Below are positions 29,679-37,490 of a stretch of 64,000 nucleotides of DNA, piece after piece; the stretch's first letter is position 1, and each line of letters begins with the position of its first letter. The notes below the pieces were generated by a model. It was not told the origin of the DNA. It did not search any database and saw only the letters and a program-made list of their open reading frames with translations. The position numbers and the translations under genes were made by a program. The stretch is from Acidobacteriota bacterium (GTDB lineage Bacteria; Acidobacteriota; Terriglobia; UBA7540): assembly GCA_902812415.1 (NCBI GenBank), contig CADDZJ010000005.1:1-64000 (forward strand), read 5' to 3'.

Positions 29679-30458
29679 ATGGCTTATTGGCTCCTTGCGG
29701 TCTTAATCGCCGCCTCACCCTCCCTTTTCTCCGCGCCTCCACAATCACCGCCTGTCACCGAGGACGAGGGCTGGTTTATTCTGATGCTGAACGGGCAGCA
29801 GATCGGGACAGAGAAATTTCGCATCCACGCGCGCGGGGAAGATCTCGAGGCCAGCGCCCGCATTGAGTTTCGCGCCGCCCAGGACGGCAACCCGGTAGAC
29901 TTCAAGACGTTTCCTGACCTGATCCTGAATTCGCAGCTTCAACCGCTCACTTACACGTGGAGCCAGAAGGGCGCTCGCTCCTCCCGCCTTCAGATGGATT
30001 TCAGCCAGCGGGTGGCCAGGATTCGCTACCACACGGTAAATGGCCGCCAGGATGACCGTGAGTTCAACCTGCCGCGAGACGTCGTCATCCTGGATGACAA
30101 CGTGATCTATCAGTACGAACTCACAGCGTGGCGCTACGCGATGACCCCAGGGGGGCAGCAGACCTTTACGGCCTTCATCCCGCAGGAAGCTTTGCCCGGA
30201 ACCCTCACCGTGACGAATGCAGGCAAGGAAACCATCAAGATCGGCGGGAAGAAGGAGACCTGCAAACATCTCGTCATTTCCACCGATCTTGCGCGCATCG
30301 ATCTCTGGTTGGATGCAGAGTGGCGGCTGGAGCGCGTGGATCGCGCTTCTGAGCAATTCGTTGCTCTCCGCGCTAGCATTAAATTGCAGCGAAGGCCGAC
30401 TGACGCTCAGCGGTTATCTCTGGTTCGCCATCACCAGATCAGTTTCAACCCGAATTGA
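29679..30458 (+). CDS. Exported protein of unknown function
   Basis: A 259-residue protein with a signal peptide (about 1-20, MAYWLLAVLIAASPSLFSAP). It has a beta-rich body, with segments such as GWFILMLNGQQIGTEKFRI and LPGTLTVTNAGKETIKIGG, that resembles DUF6134-type outer-surface or periplasmic beta-barrel-like domains. No catalytic motif is visible. It abuts the shikimate kinase gene with no gap. Its 3' end overlaps the end of the convergent TonB-dependent receptor gene by 28 bases. I would not assign a function. Confidence 0.6.
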   Translation: MAYWLLAVLIAASPSLFSAPPQSPPVTEDEGWFILMLNGQQIGTEKFRIHARGEDLEASARIEFRAAQDGNPVDFKTFPDLILNSQLQPLTYTWSQKGARSSRLQMDFSQRVARIRYHTVNGRQDDREFNLPRDVVILDDNVIYQYELTAWRYAMTPGGQQTFTAFIPQEALPGTLTVTNAGKETIKIGGKKETCKHLVISTDLARIDLWLDAEWRLERVDRASEQFVALRASIKLQRRPTDAQRLSLVRHHQISFNPN

Positions 30459-33400
30459 ATTTGCCGCGAGCTTGTGGAAGTGCTATTGATCACGCCGGCG
30501 GTCGCAGACGGCCCCGCCGAACCGGAGGTAAAGACGACCGCGTTCGGCGTATTGAAGTTGGCTCGGTTCAGAATGTTGAAGAACTCCGCCCTGAACTGAA
30601 GACTCATTCGTTCAGAAAGGGAGGTATTCTTCATCAAAGATAAATCGAGAGATGCCAAGCCAGGGCCAATCAGCACATCTCTGCCGACGTTTCCATAAGT
30701 GCCATTGGGCGGCACGATGAATGCAGCAGGATTGAAATACTGGGCAGGGCCGCCCTCAATCAGGTTCCCATGAAAAGCAGGATTCCATGAAGGGCGTATG
30801 GGATTCCGGGTATCGCCGTTGTTGGTGGGGTTAAATCCCAATTGTGGAGTGAAAGGAAATCCCGACTGCAAGGTTTCGATTCCGCCCAGCATCCATCCGC
30901 TGACCAGTTTTCTCTCCCAACCGCTGCCGCCGTTCAGGAACGCCTTGCCTGTCCCAAAAGGCAGCTCATAAGTTCCGTTAATCGCTGCGAGGCGCCTGGC
31001 GTCAAATGGAGAAAGCCCCCAATCGAGCCGCGGATCGAGCGGAAACATCACGAAGCCGGGGGAATTGGCGGCGACGCTGCTGTTCCAGGCCGCGCCATCA
31101 TCCAGACTTTTGGAATAGGTATAGACTCCTCTCAGTTGCAAACCATGATTGAAGTGGTGATTCACATCAACCTGAAGCGCGTTATAGGAGCTGTCGCCTG
31201 CCGATATCCAGGTTGTTGTGTTCGCCACCTGGGGGTTGGCCAGGGGAGAGCCAGGGGCATAATAGACGGTTCCAGACGCAAGGCTGGACGGGCATGGGGC
31301 CGCGGGGCAGACCGCCGGAATCGGCTCGTTCATGTCGGCAGCCAGGATTTCATGATAGCCGCGCGATCCCACGTAGCCGACGCTCAAGGTGGTCCTCGGC
31401 GCGATTTGCTGTTCAACCTTCAACGTATAAGTGATGACGGTTGGGGTTTGGACCGTAGGTTGAATGCCGCCAGGAGAAACAAGGCCTCCCGCAGGCAGGG
31501 GCGCGCCCGGCACGATGTTCAGCGATGAGAGCGGCACATTCTTGAGAACCAGGGTTGTGTTGAAAGGAGGATTCTGGTCTAACCGGTAACTGAGATTATC
31601 CAACAGATCGGGGTACAAACCGAATCCAGCGCGAATCACGGTCTTGCCGGCGCCGAACGGGTCCCATGCAAGTCCCACACGGGGCTCGGGAAGAAACCGG
31701 GCGTTGTTCTTGGTAAAGACCGAACGCCCCACAAGGGGCTGAGTTTCAATGACGCCATTCGAATCGAACAGATAATTGGAAGCCCTGCCGTGAGCTTCAT
31801 TCCAGCCATTCGTGAATTCATTGCGGAGACCCAGAGTCAACGCAAGGTTGTGCCTCAATTTGATGGCATCCTGAAAATAGAGGGCGCCTTCGAGCGAGCG
31901 CCAGCCCATCAGCGACGACGAGGGAACGGCCGTGAAAGTGCTCACAGTGCCCTTCAGAAAATTGGCGAGGCTTGAAAAAGACGCCTGGCCGAACTGCCCC
32001 TGCGCCATATTGTCGTTCGCCTGAATCCTCTGGAACCAGACTCCGCCACTCAGTTGATGAATGCCCTTGCTCACATCCACGCGATCTTCATAGGTAAAGA
32101 GATTGCGCACCGCGATGAAGTTGCTGCCCACGTTACTGCCGGCGGGGCTGATCTGCGTTGCGGCGTTGGAGGCTGTCCCGCCCCCGATCACAATAGCGCC
32201 GGCAGGCGCTCCGGCGATGAATCCGGGCGCGTTCACAGTAGGCAGACCTGTGAAGAAGTAACCCCCGCGGGAATAGCCGAAACGCGCGGTATTGAGCGCC
32301 GTAGGCGACAAGACGTGAGTCTCCTGCAGGCTGACTACCTGCTCCCTGAGACTCTCGAAATTGACGCTGAAGGGATTCACCGTGGGAGTCCGATCCGCGC
32401 TGTCATCCACGGTATAGACGCCGAAAATTGAGTCTTTTTGCGAAAAGGTATGGTCAAGCCTTGCGGTTCCGAAATCCTCGCGAATATTTTGCAGCGGGTG
32501 GCTGAAAGCCTCGCCGATCCCGCCTCCCAGAGTGGGTCCATTTTCGACCGGCCATAAGGAAAGCAGAGGCGCGACAGACGGCGCCACGCCGACGTGAACC
32601 AGCGTTCCGTCAGCGCCGGGCAGGTAGCCCAGACGCGCGTTGTTGTCAGGAACTAGGGTCACATCACTGAGGCCGAGTTTCTGCCGGAACCCTTCGTAAT
32701 TCCCGAAGAGGAACGTCTTATCCTTCTGAAGAGGCCCTCCAAGCGCACCGCCAAATTCGTTACGCTCGAATTGCGGAATCGAGTCCTGATCGAAGAAGTT
32801 GCGCGCATCCAGAGCGCTGTTCCGCAGGAACTCGTAGCTGGTCCCGTGCAGTTTGTTGGAGCCGGAGGAGGTCACAATACTCACTTGCGCGCCCGGGCGT
32901 TTTCCATATTCGGCTCCGTAGGCGTCGGTGATGACGTTAAATTCCCGAATGGCGTCCACTCCTAGCAATTCGCCGCTGGCTCCTCCCGGGGTCAGGTTAA
33001 TTTCGCTCGCGCTTGTATATTCAATCCCATTCAGGAGGAAAAGATTCTCCTGCGGACGCCTTCCTGAAACCGCGAACATGTTTCCGATGGCTGAATTGGA
33101 AACGCCGACGCCTCCCGACCGTTCGGCCGTGTAGTTCACAATGCCGGGATTCAGTGTCATCAGCCCGTCATAGCTGCGGCCATTCAGCGGCAGGTCCTTC
33201 ACTTGTCGCTCTCCGACTAATCCCGATGTCTCCTGGGTCGTGACGTTCACCATCGGGCCTTCGTCCTTGACCGTGATCACCTCCTTGACTTCACCGGGTT
33301 GAAGCGTCAGGTCCACCACCGCTTGCTGTCCGACGACGAGAGTCACTCCTGTTTTCACTTCGGACTTGAACCCTCTCATTTCAGCCGTCACATCGTAACG

Positions 33401-33658
33401 CCCGAGGGGTAAAGACGGCAGGTCATACCGCCCGGCTTCATTGGCGATAACTTTTCGAGTAAACCCGTTTTCCAGGTTCTTTGCGGTCACCGTCGCGCCC
33501 GCAATCACGGCGCCTGAACTGTCGGTAATGATTCCGGTGATCGAAGCCTCCACCTGCGCCCAGGCGGACGCTGTGAGCGACAGCAGAAGGAGAAATAACA
33601 GAGATAGCCTCCAGAACATACTGCGGGCGAACTCAAATTCGTTTTCACTTACGTTCAT
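30431..33658 (-). CDS. TonB-dependent receptor with carboxypeptidase-regulatory domain (Oar-like)
   Basis: Outer-membrane receptor of 1075 aa. It has a signal peptide (about 12-35), then an N-terminal carboxypeptidase D regulatory-like domain (ITGIITDSSGAVIAGATVTA, about 40-60, and GRYDLPSLPLGRYDVTAEM). A plug with VKDLPLNGRSYDGLMTLNPG (about 155-175) and a C-terminal 22-strand-type barrel follow, ending FGLKLIW with a terminal aromatic as expected for the barrel. This long Oar-like class is a hallmark of Acidobacteriota and is usually linked to uptake or surface display of polymers. The ATG has a textbook GGAGG seven bases upstream. The substrate is unknown. Confidence 0.92.
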   Translation of the reverse strand: MNVSENEFEFARSMFWRLSLLFLLLLSLTASAWAQVEASITGIITDSSGAVIAGATVTAKNLENGFTRKVIANEAGRYDLPSLPLGRYDVTAEMRGFKSEVKTGVTLVVGQQAVVDLTLQPGEVKEVITVKDEGPMVNVTTQETSGLVGERQVKDLPLNGRSYDGLMTLNPGIVNYTAERSGGVGVSNSAIGNMFAVSGRRPQENLFLLNGIEYTSASEINLTPGGASGELLGVDAIREFNVITDAYGAEYGKRPGAQVSIVTSSGSNKLHGTSYEFLRNSALDARNFFDQDSIPQFERNEFGGALGGPLQKDKTFLFGNYEGFRQKLGLSDVTLVPDNNARLGYLPGADGTLVHVGVAPSVAPLLSLWPVENGPTLGGGIGEAFSHPLQNIREDFGTARLDHTFSQKDSIFGVYTVDDSADRTPTVNPFSVNFESLREQVVSLQETHVLSPTALNTARFGYSRGGYFFTGLPTVNAPGFIAGAPAGAIVIGGGTASNAATQISPAGSNVGSNFIAVRNLFTYEDRVDVSKGIHQLSGGVWFQRIQANDNMAQGQFGQASFSSLANFLKGTVSTFTAVPSSSLMGWRSLEGALYFQDAIKLRHNLALTLGLRNEFTNGWNEAHGRASNYLFDSNGVIETQPLVGRSVFTKNNARFLPEPRVGLAWDPFGAGKTVIRAGFGLYPDLLDNLSYRLDQNPPFNTTLVLKNVPLSSLNIVPGAPLPAGGLVSPGGIQPTVQTPTVITYTLKVEQQIAPRTTLSVGYVGSRGYHEILAADMNEPIPAVCPAAPCPSSLASGTVYYAPGSPLANPQVANTTTWISAGDSSYNALQVDVNHHFNHGLQLRGVYTYSKSLDDGAAWNSSVAANSPGFVMFPLDPRLDWGLSPFDARRLAAINGTYELPFGTGKAFLNGGSGWERKLVSGWMLGGIETLQSGFPFTPQLGFNPTNNGDTRNPIRPSWNPAFHGNLIEGGPAQYFNPAAFIVPPNGTYGNVGRDVLIGPGLASLDLSLMKNTSLSERMSLQFRAEFFNILNRANFNTPNAVVFTSGSAGPSATAGVINSTSTSSRQIQFGLKLIW

Positions 33659-34021
33659 TCAGACCCTCCGAGTTAAAAGTTAAGCGAGTGGCTTTCCTCA
33701 AACATTAAGGAATCACGAAACCGCGCGAATGCTTTAGAGATAAAAGCTGCGGTGAACCGCAGCCTACACAGGAATATTATTGGGCTGAGTGGCGGGAAGC
33801 AGGCGTTAAATCCTCGTAAAAACTGCCTTACAAAGATTTAATCTGCAAAGTGTGGGGATTCTAAATACATGGAATAATTTGGTGGCTCTGGCTTCGGGAA
33901 TCCAGTTATGTGTCACTAACGTTTCTGAACAATGGGTGATCATGGCCAAGATGGCTATGCCACAACCGTGGCACGGGCGTCCCGCCCGTGGGCTCAGTCC
34001 AGGTATTGATGTGACATATGA
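33659..34021. other. Intergenic region upstream of the TonB-dependent receptor
   Basis: No gene is supported. It contains a hairpin GCTGCGG-TGAA-CCGCAGC (33746-33763 with flanks), part of a phrase (GGTGAACCGCAGCCTACACA) of dispersed-repeat type, and the palindrome at 33972-33990. The receptor promoter probably lies close to 33660-33720 on the minus strand, but I found only a weak candidate (TTGAGG, spacer 17, TTTTAA). Confidence 0.4.
33972..33990. repeat. CACGGGCG palindrome (dispersed repeat)
   Basis: CACGGGCG-TCC-CGCCCGTG is a perfect 8-bp stem with a 3-base loop. It is the second copy of the palindrome at 177-199, but with the complementary loop sequence. It lies between the HAD hydrolase and the TonB-dependent receptor. 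Confidence 0.7.
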
Positions 34022-34636
34022 CTAGCGGGTTTCGATGCCCAGCGCCTGCATTTGAGTTTCGAGTTGCTTTGGGGCCTGACAGTGAATGGTTTGGATGCCG
34101 CACTGGTCAGCGCGCTCAATGTTCAGCAAACGATCATCCACAAAGAGGCATTCCGCAGGCTGGCGCTGGGTCAGGGTCAAGGCGAGGCGATAAAACGCGT
34201 CGTGAGGTTTTGTAAGGCCGAGAAAACAGGAACTGAAGAAGACAGAGAAAATTTTCCGCAACCCGAATCGCTCAATGCGATATAAATTCAGCGGTCGGGA
34301 TTCATTGTTAAGCGTCGCCAGAAGATATTTTCCGGATGCCGCGAGACGCCGGTACAGTTCCAACGATTCCGGGAAAGGTTGCGATTGCGCAAACATGAAT
34401 TCCCGAAACTGCTCTTTCGTGAAGTCTCGGGACCGATAAAAGACTGTTCGATCGAGATATTCGTCGAGGTCAAGCTGGCCCATTTCAAAGGCGTTCACCA
34501 CCAGTTCGTGACGGTCCTCAAATTCAACCCAATCCAGTCTGAATTGTTCGGCGGCTTTTTTTCGGGATTCCCGGTCCCAGCCGTTGGTGGCCAGAACGCC
34601 TCCAACATCCGAAAAGATAGCTGTGATGCGGGCCAT
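34022..34636 (-). CDS. HAD-superfamily hydrolase
   Basis: Haloacid dehalogenase-like phosphatase of 204 aa. Motif I is IFSDVGGVLATNGWD (about 7-21), with the nucleophile Asp and the GGVL variant seen in the YihX/epoxide hydrolase-like branch. Motif II Ser/Thr follows in LLATLNNESRPL, and motif IV is AECLFVDDRLLNIE. It should dephosphorylate a small metabolite in the cytoplasm. GAGGAGG six bases upstream of the ATG supports the start. It is preceded on the same strand by the siroheme reductase gene (41 bases away), so the two may be cotranscribed. Confidence 0.88.
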   Translation of the reverse strand: MARITAIFSDVGGVLATNGWDRESRKKAAEQFRLDWVEFEDRHELVVNAFEMGQLDLDEYLDRTVFYRSRDFTKEQFREFMFAQSQPFPESLELYRRLAASGKYLLATLNNESRPLNLYRIERFGLRKIFSVFFSSCFLGLTKPHDAFYRLALTLTQRQPAECLFVDDRLLNIERADQCGIQTIHCQAPKQLETQMQALGIETR

Positions 34637-34677
34637 GAGAGCCTCCTCAGGAGCACAGCACTTTCTGATTTAGAAGT

Positions 34678-36381
34678 TTAACAGGGGACAGCGTCCAGGG
34701 AAGGATTTTCGGAGGCGCTCACTGCTATCTCGCCAGCGAGAGCGGCCCGAAGTTCCTCATCCGCTGCGCGCGCGCAGAAGTTGCGGAAATTCTCGCCTTC
34801 TTCCCGTTCGCCCAGGTAGGCGTAGAGCAGGCGGGTGATGGCATCCGGCACTTCATCAGCCGGGCAGCGATAACCGATGTGGCGGGAAAACGCCTGGTGT
34901 TTTCCCACGGCCCCGCCCAGGCAGAAGTAATAGGCGTCCACCAGTTTCCCGTCAATTTTGATGCGCTTGCCTTCAAGTCCGATATCGGCGATCCAGTGCT
35001 GGCCGCAACTGTTGGGGCAGCCGGTGACGTCAATTTTCAGATGTTGATTGAAGCCAGGCATGCGCTTTTCCAGTTCTCCTACCAGCCAGCGCGTGAATCC
35101 CTTCGTTTCGGTAATCGCCAGCTTGCAGAACTCGGTGCCCGTGCAGGAGATGGCGCCGCGCCAGAAAGGCGATGCGGAAATGCGCAATTCTGCCGCCTCA
35201 AGCCCGTCCGCCAGAGGGTCCACATGATGCTTGGGCACGTTCACAATCAACAGGTTTTGCATGCCGGTGATTCGCGCCTCGCCGCTCCCATAGCGTTCGG
35301 CAAGATCAGCGGCGGCAGCCAGTTGCTGGGCCGTCACGCGCCCGCGCAACACCGCTATGCCCACGTAGAAGCGCCCAGGCTGCTTTTGCGGATAGATGCC
35401 CACATGGTCGCGGTAAACGTCTGAAGGCGGCTCTTCAGGTTCCGGCGGGTCCAGATGAAAACCCAGGCGCTCTTCGAGCCCTTGGAGGAAGCTTTCAGCC
35501 GTCCAGCCGTGGCGTAGAAAGAGATATTTCAAGCGCGCCCTTTCGCGGGCTTCGCGCAGGCAATCGGAATCGCGGAAAATTTCGGCAATGCCTTTAACCA
35601 CCGGCATCGCCTGGTCCCAGCGCACGAAAGCGGGTAATCGCACAGCAAAGTGCGGCTGCGAGGACAGCCCGCCGCCCACGCGCACGGAGAACCCCGTCTC
35701 CCACTGGCCGTTGAGTTTTCGCTTTTGGGCTGTCAGGCCAACGTCATTGATTTCCGGGTAAGAACACCAAACCGGGCAGCCCGTGATGCAGATCTTGAAC
35801 TTCCGAGGGAGATTGTAGAATTCCTCAGCTCCCACCAGCATCTTCTGCGCTTCAAAGACCAGCGGCGAAGCGTCACAAATTTCAGCCGCGTCGACACCGG
35901 CCAAGGGGCAGCCAGTAATGTTGCGAGTATCGTCGCCGCAGGCAGCCATCGTCGTCAGCCCGCATTGCCAGAGGGTGCGGAAAATCTCCGGCAGCGACTC
36001 AATCGTAACCCAATGAAGCTGAATATTCTGCCGCACCGTCAGATCAGCAAACCCTCGCGCATGCTTCTCGGCAATTCGGGCTACGGTTCGCAGCTGATCG
36101 CTGCGCAAAAACCCGTTAGGAATCCGAATGCGCACCATGAAGTAAGGCGCGGCCTTGCCTTCTCCGCCTTTGCCGCCCAGAACGCCTGCTCCATCCCCCT
36201 GAGTATAAACACCCCACCAGCGGAAGTAAGTCTTCAGCCATTCCTCGGGGATGGAACCAAACCCTTGCTTTGCAAATTCCTCGATTTCAGCAAAGCATTC
36301 CCAGGGATTCTTTGCTTTCTTAAGCCGCTCTGCCCTTTGCGCCTTGGTTTCCTTGAGGACGCCTGTATTTCCCTGCTCCAC
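34678..36381 (-). CDS. Siroheme-[4Fe-4S] ferredoxin sulfite or nitrite reductase
   Basis: Six-electron reductase of 567 aa from the GTG start. It has the siroheme/Fe-S family organisation: duplicated halves, DLTVRQNIQLHWV near the N-terminus, and NITGCPLAGVD. The cluster ligands are C-x5-C in SCTGTEFCKLA (about 410) and C-x3-C in TGCPNSCGQH (about 455). Family members reduce sulfite or nitrite; sequence alone cannot separate them. The cysteine-rich leader upstream favours sulfite assimilation. GTG 36381, nine bases after GGGAGG, is preferred. An upstream ATG at 36414 is rejected because it lies inside the terminator hairpin. Confidence 0.9.
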   Translation of the reverse strand: MEQGNTGVLKETKAQRAERLKKAKNPWECFAEIEEFAKQGFGSIPEEWLKTYFRWWGVYTQGDGAGVLGGKGGEGKAAPYFMVRIRIPNGFLRSDQLRTVARIAEKHARGFADLTVRQNIQLHWVTIESLPEIFRTLWQCGLTTMAACGDDTRNITGCPLAGVDAAEICDASPLVFEAQKMLVGAEEFYNLPRKFKICITGCPVWCSYPEINDVGLTAQKRKLNGQWETGFSVRVGGGLSSQPHFAVRLPAFVRWDQAMPVVKGIAEIFRDSDCLREARERARLKYLFLRHGWTAESFLQGLEERLGFHLDPPEPEEPPSDVYRDHVGIYPQKQPGRFYVGIAVLRGRVTAQQLAAAADLAERYGSGEARITGMQNLLIVNVPKHHVDPLADGLEAAELRISASPFWRGAISCTGTEFCKLAITETKGFTRWLVGELEKRMPGFNQHLKIDVTGCPNSCGQHWIADIGLEGKRIKIDGKLVDAYYFCLGGAVGKHQAFSRHIGYRCPADEVPDAITRLLYAYLGEREEGENFRNFCARAADEELRAALAGEIAVSASENPSLDAVPC

Positions 36382-36397
36382 TCTGACGAACCTCCCG

Positions 36398-36443
36398 AAA
36401 AATAAAAAACCCATCGCCGGGTTTTGTTTCTCCCGACGATGGG
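36398..36443 (-). terminator. Intrinsic terminator between leader ORF and reductase (attenuator terminator)
   Basis: On the minus strand, a 12-bp stem (CCCATCGTCGGG with CCCGGCGATGGG, one G-U pair) closes a 10-base AGAAACAAAA loop. The tract TTTTTTATTTTT follows directly. The reductase start codon and its GGGAGG site lie only 17 bases beyond the T-tract. A terminator here, inside the leader of a single gene and not after one, indicates conditional read-through. Confidence 0.85.
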
Positions 36444-36483
36444 CCTAACCTACAGGATCACGAATGGATAATCGCGTCTGGCG

Positions 36484-36567
36484 TCAACCCACGGCCGGGG
36501 AGATGGGACAACAACAAGAGCAACAACAGCCCTGGTGCTCCATAGATTGAATGCGGGTATTAGCCAT
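36484..36567 (-). CDS. Cysteine-rich leader peptide (27 codons)
   Basis: A short ORF upstream of the siroheme reductase, on the same strand, reading MANTRIQSMEHQG, then CCCSCCC (codons 14-20, six Cys within seven codons), then PISPAVG and a TGA stop. An internal in-frame ATG at 36543 would give 19 codons. The first ATG (36567) lies six bases after a -10-like AAAATA, so it may be translated from a leaderless mRNA. Stalling at the cysteine codons during cysteine shortage would be the sensing step. The peptide itself probably has no function. It is too short to appear in ordinary gene calls. Confidence 0.72.
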   Translation of the reverse strand: MANTRIQSMEHQGCCCSCCCPISPAVG

Positions 36568-36573
36568 CCTCTT

Positions 36574-36603
36574 TATTTTCCTGATTTCGCGGGTTTCTGT
36601 CAA
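36574..36603 (-). promoter_or_regulatory. Candidate promoter of the reductase leader
   Basis: On the minus strand TTGACA (36603-36598) is followed by an 18-base spacer and AAAATA (36579-36574). The predicted start coincides with the first base of the leader ORF's ATG at 36567, which would give a leaderless transcript. The -10 box is a weak match. A second -10-like TAATAC at 36562-36557 is an alternative, giving a short leader before ATG 36543. Confidence 0.45.
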
Positions 36604-36674
36604 TCTAATTTTAGGACGTTCTTTCGCTTCATCTCAGCGACAAGACGCAAATGTCGCTGAAATGGCAGGTGTTT

Positions 36675-37433
36675 ATGGCAGAAAAGATTTTAGTTGGAAC
36701 CTCCGGGTGGCATTACGATCATTGGAAGGGACCCTTTTACCCTGAGCACGCGAAGAGCGACGAGTTGTTAGAATTTTACGCTCGCCGGTTTTCTACCGTC
36801 GAAATCAACAACTCTTTCTATCATCTACCGAACCAGAAAACTTTTGCCGCCTGGAGAGACACCACACCGCCCGTTTTTGTCTTCGCGGTGAAGGCCAGCC
36901 GGTACATCACCCATATGAAGAAGCTTAAAGACCCCGAAAAGGCATTAGAGAAATTCCTCTCCTGCGCCGGCGAACTGGGGCATAAGTTGGGGCCGATTTT
37001 GTTCCAATTGCCGCCGCGGTGGAAACGCAATGCGGAAAGATTTCGCGATTTCCTGGCCATTTTGCCTAAGAATCATCGCTACGCATTTGAGCTGCGAGAC
37101 CCTGATTGGTTTCACGGGGAGATTTTTTCGCTACTGGAAAAGCGCAATTGTGCTTTATGTCTCTTCGATATTGCCAATCAGAAATCGCTCCATCGCCTCA
37201 CCACTGATTTCGCCTACATCAGGCTCCATGGACCCTCCCACCAGAAATATGCGGGGCGCTATTTGAAGGCCCAACTGCGCCAGTGGCTCGGGCACGCTGA
37301 GAAATTTCTTCAGGAGGGCGCAAAGCATGTCTTCATCTACTTTGACAACGACCAGCAGGGCTACGCAGCTTTGAATGCTCTTGAGATTCAGCAGATGGCC
37401 GGTAGAACTCCCTTCCAGGCTGACGAGCGTTAG
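36675..37433 (+). CDS. DUF72 domain protein
   Basis: TIM-barrel-like protein of 252 aa in the widespread DUF72 family, with the diagnostic start ILVGTSGWHYDHWKGPFYP (about 4-22), then FSTVEINNSFYHLP. The fold is known from structures, but the function is unknown; links to DNA or tRNA metabolism have been suggested. ATG 36675 is preferred over ATG 36651 because AGG lies six bases upstream and relatives start close to the VGTSGW motif. It is divergent from the siroheme reductase leader with about 70 bases between promoter and start, so the control regions are close. Confidence 0.88.
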   Translation: MAEKILVGTSGWHYDHWKGPFYPEHAKSDELLEFYARRFSTVEINNSFYHLPNQKTFAAWRDTTPPVFVFAVKASRYITHMKKLKDPEKALEKFLSCAGELGHKLGPILFQLPPRWKRNAERFRDFLAILPKNHRYAFELRDPDWFHGEIFSLLEKRNCALCLFDIANQKSLHRLTTDFAYIRLHGPSHQKYAGRYLKAQLRQWLGHAEKFLQEGAKHVFIYFDNDQQGYAALNALEIQQMAGRTPFQADER

Positions 37434-37490
37434 CCCACCCACGTTACCTACGATTGAGGAAATAGGGTGGGGATAGAACAATTTGACATG

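Noticed and set aside
36382-36414. ATG start at 36414 for the siroheme reductase, giving an 11-residue longer N-terminus (MGFLFFGRFVR).
   Set aside because: The extra codons are the 3' arm and T-tract of the terminator and the Shine-Dalgarno site; GTG 36381 has GGGAGG nine bases upstream.
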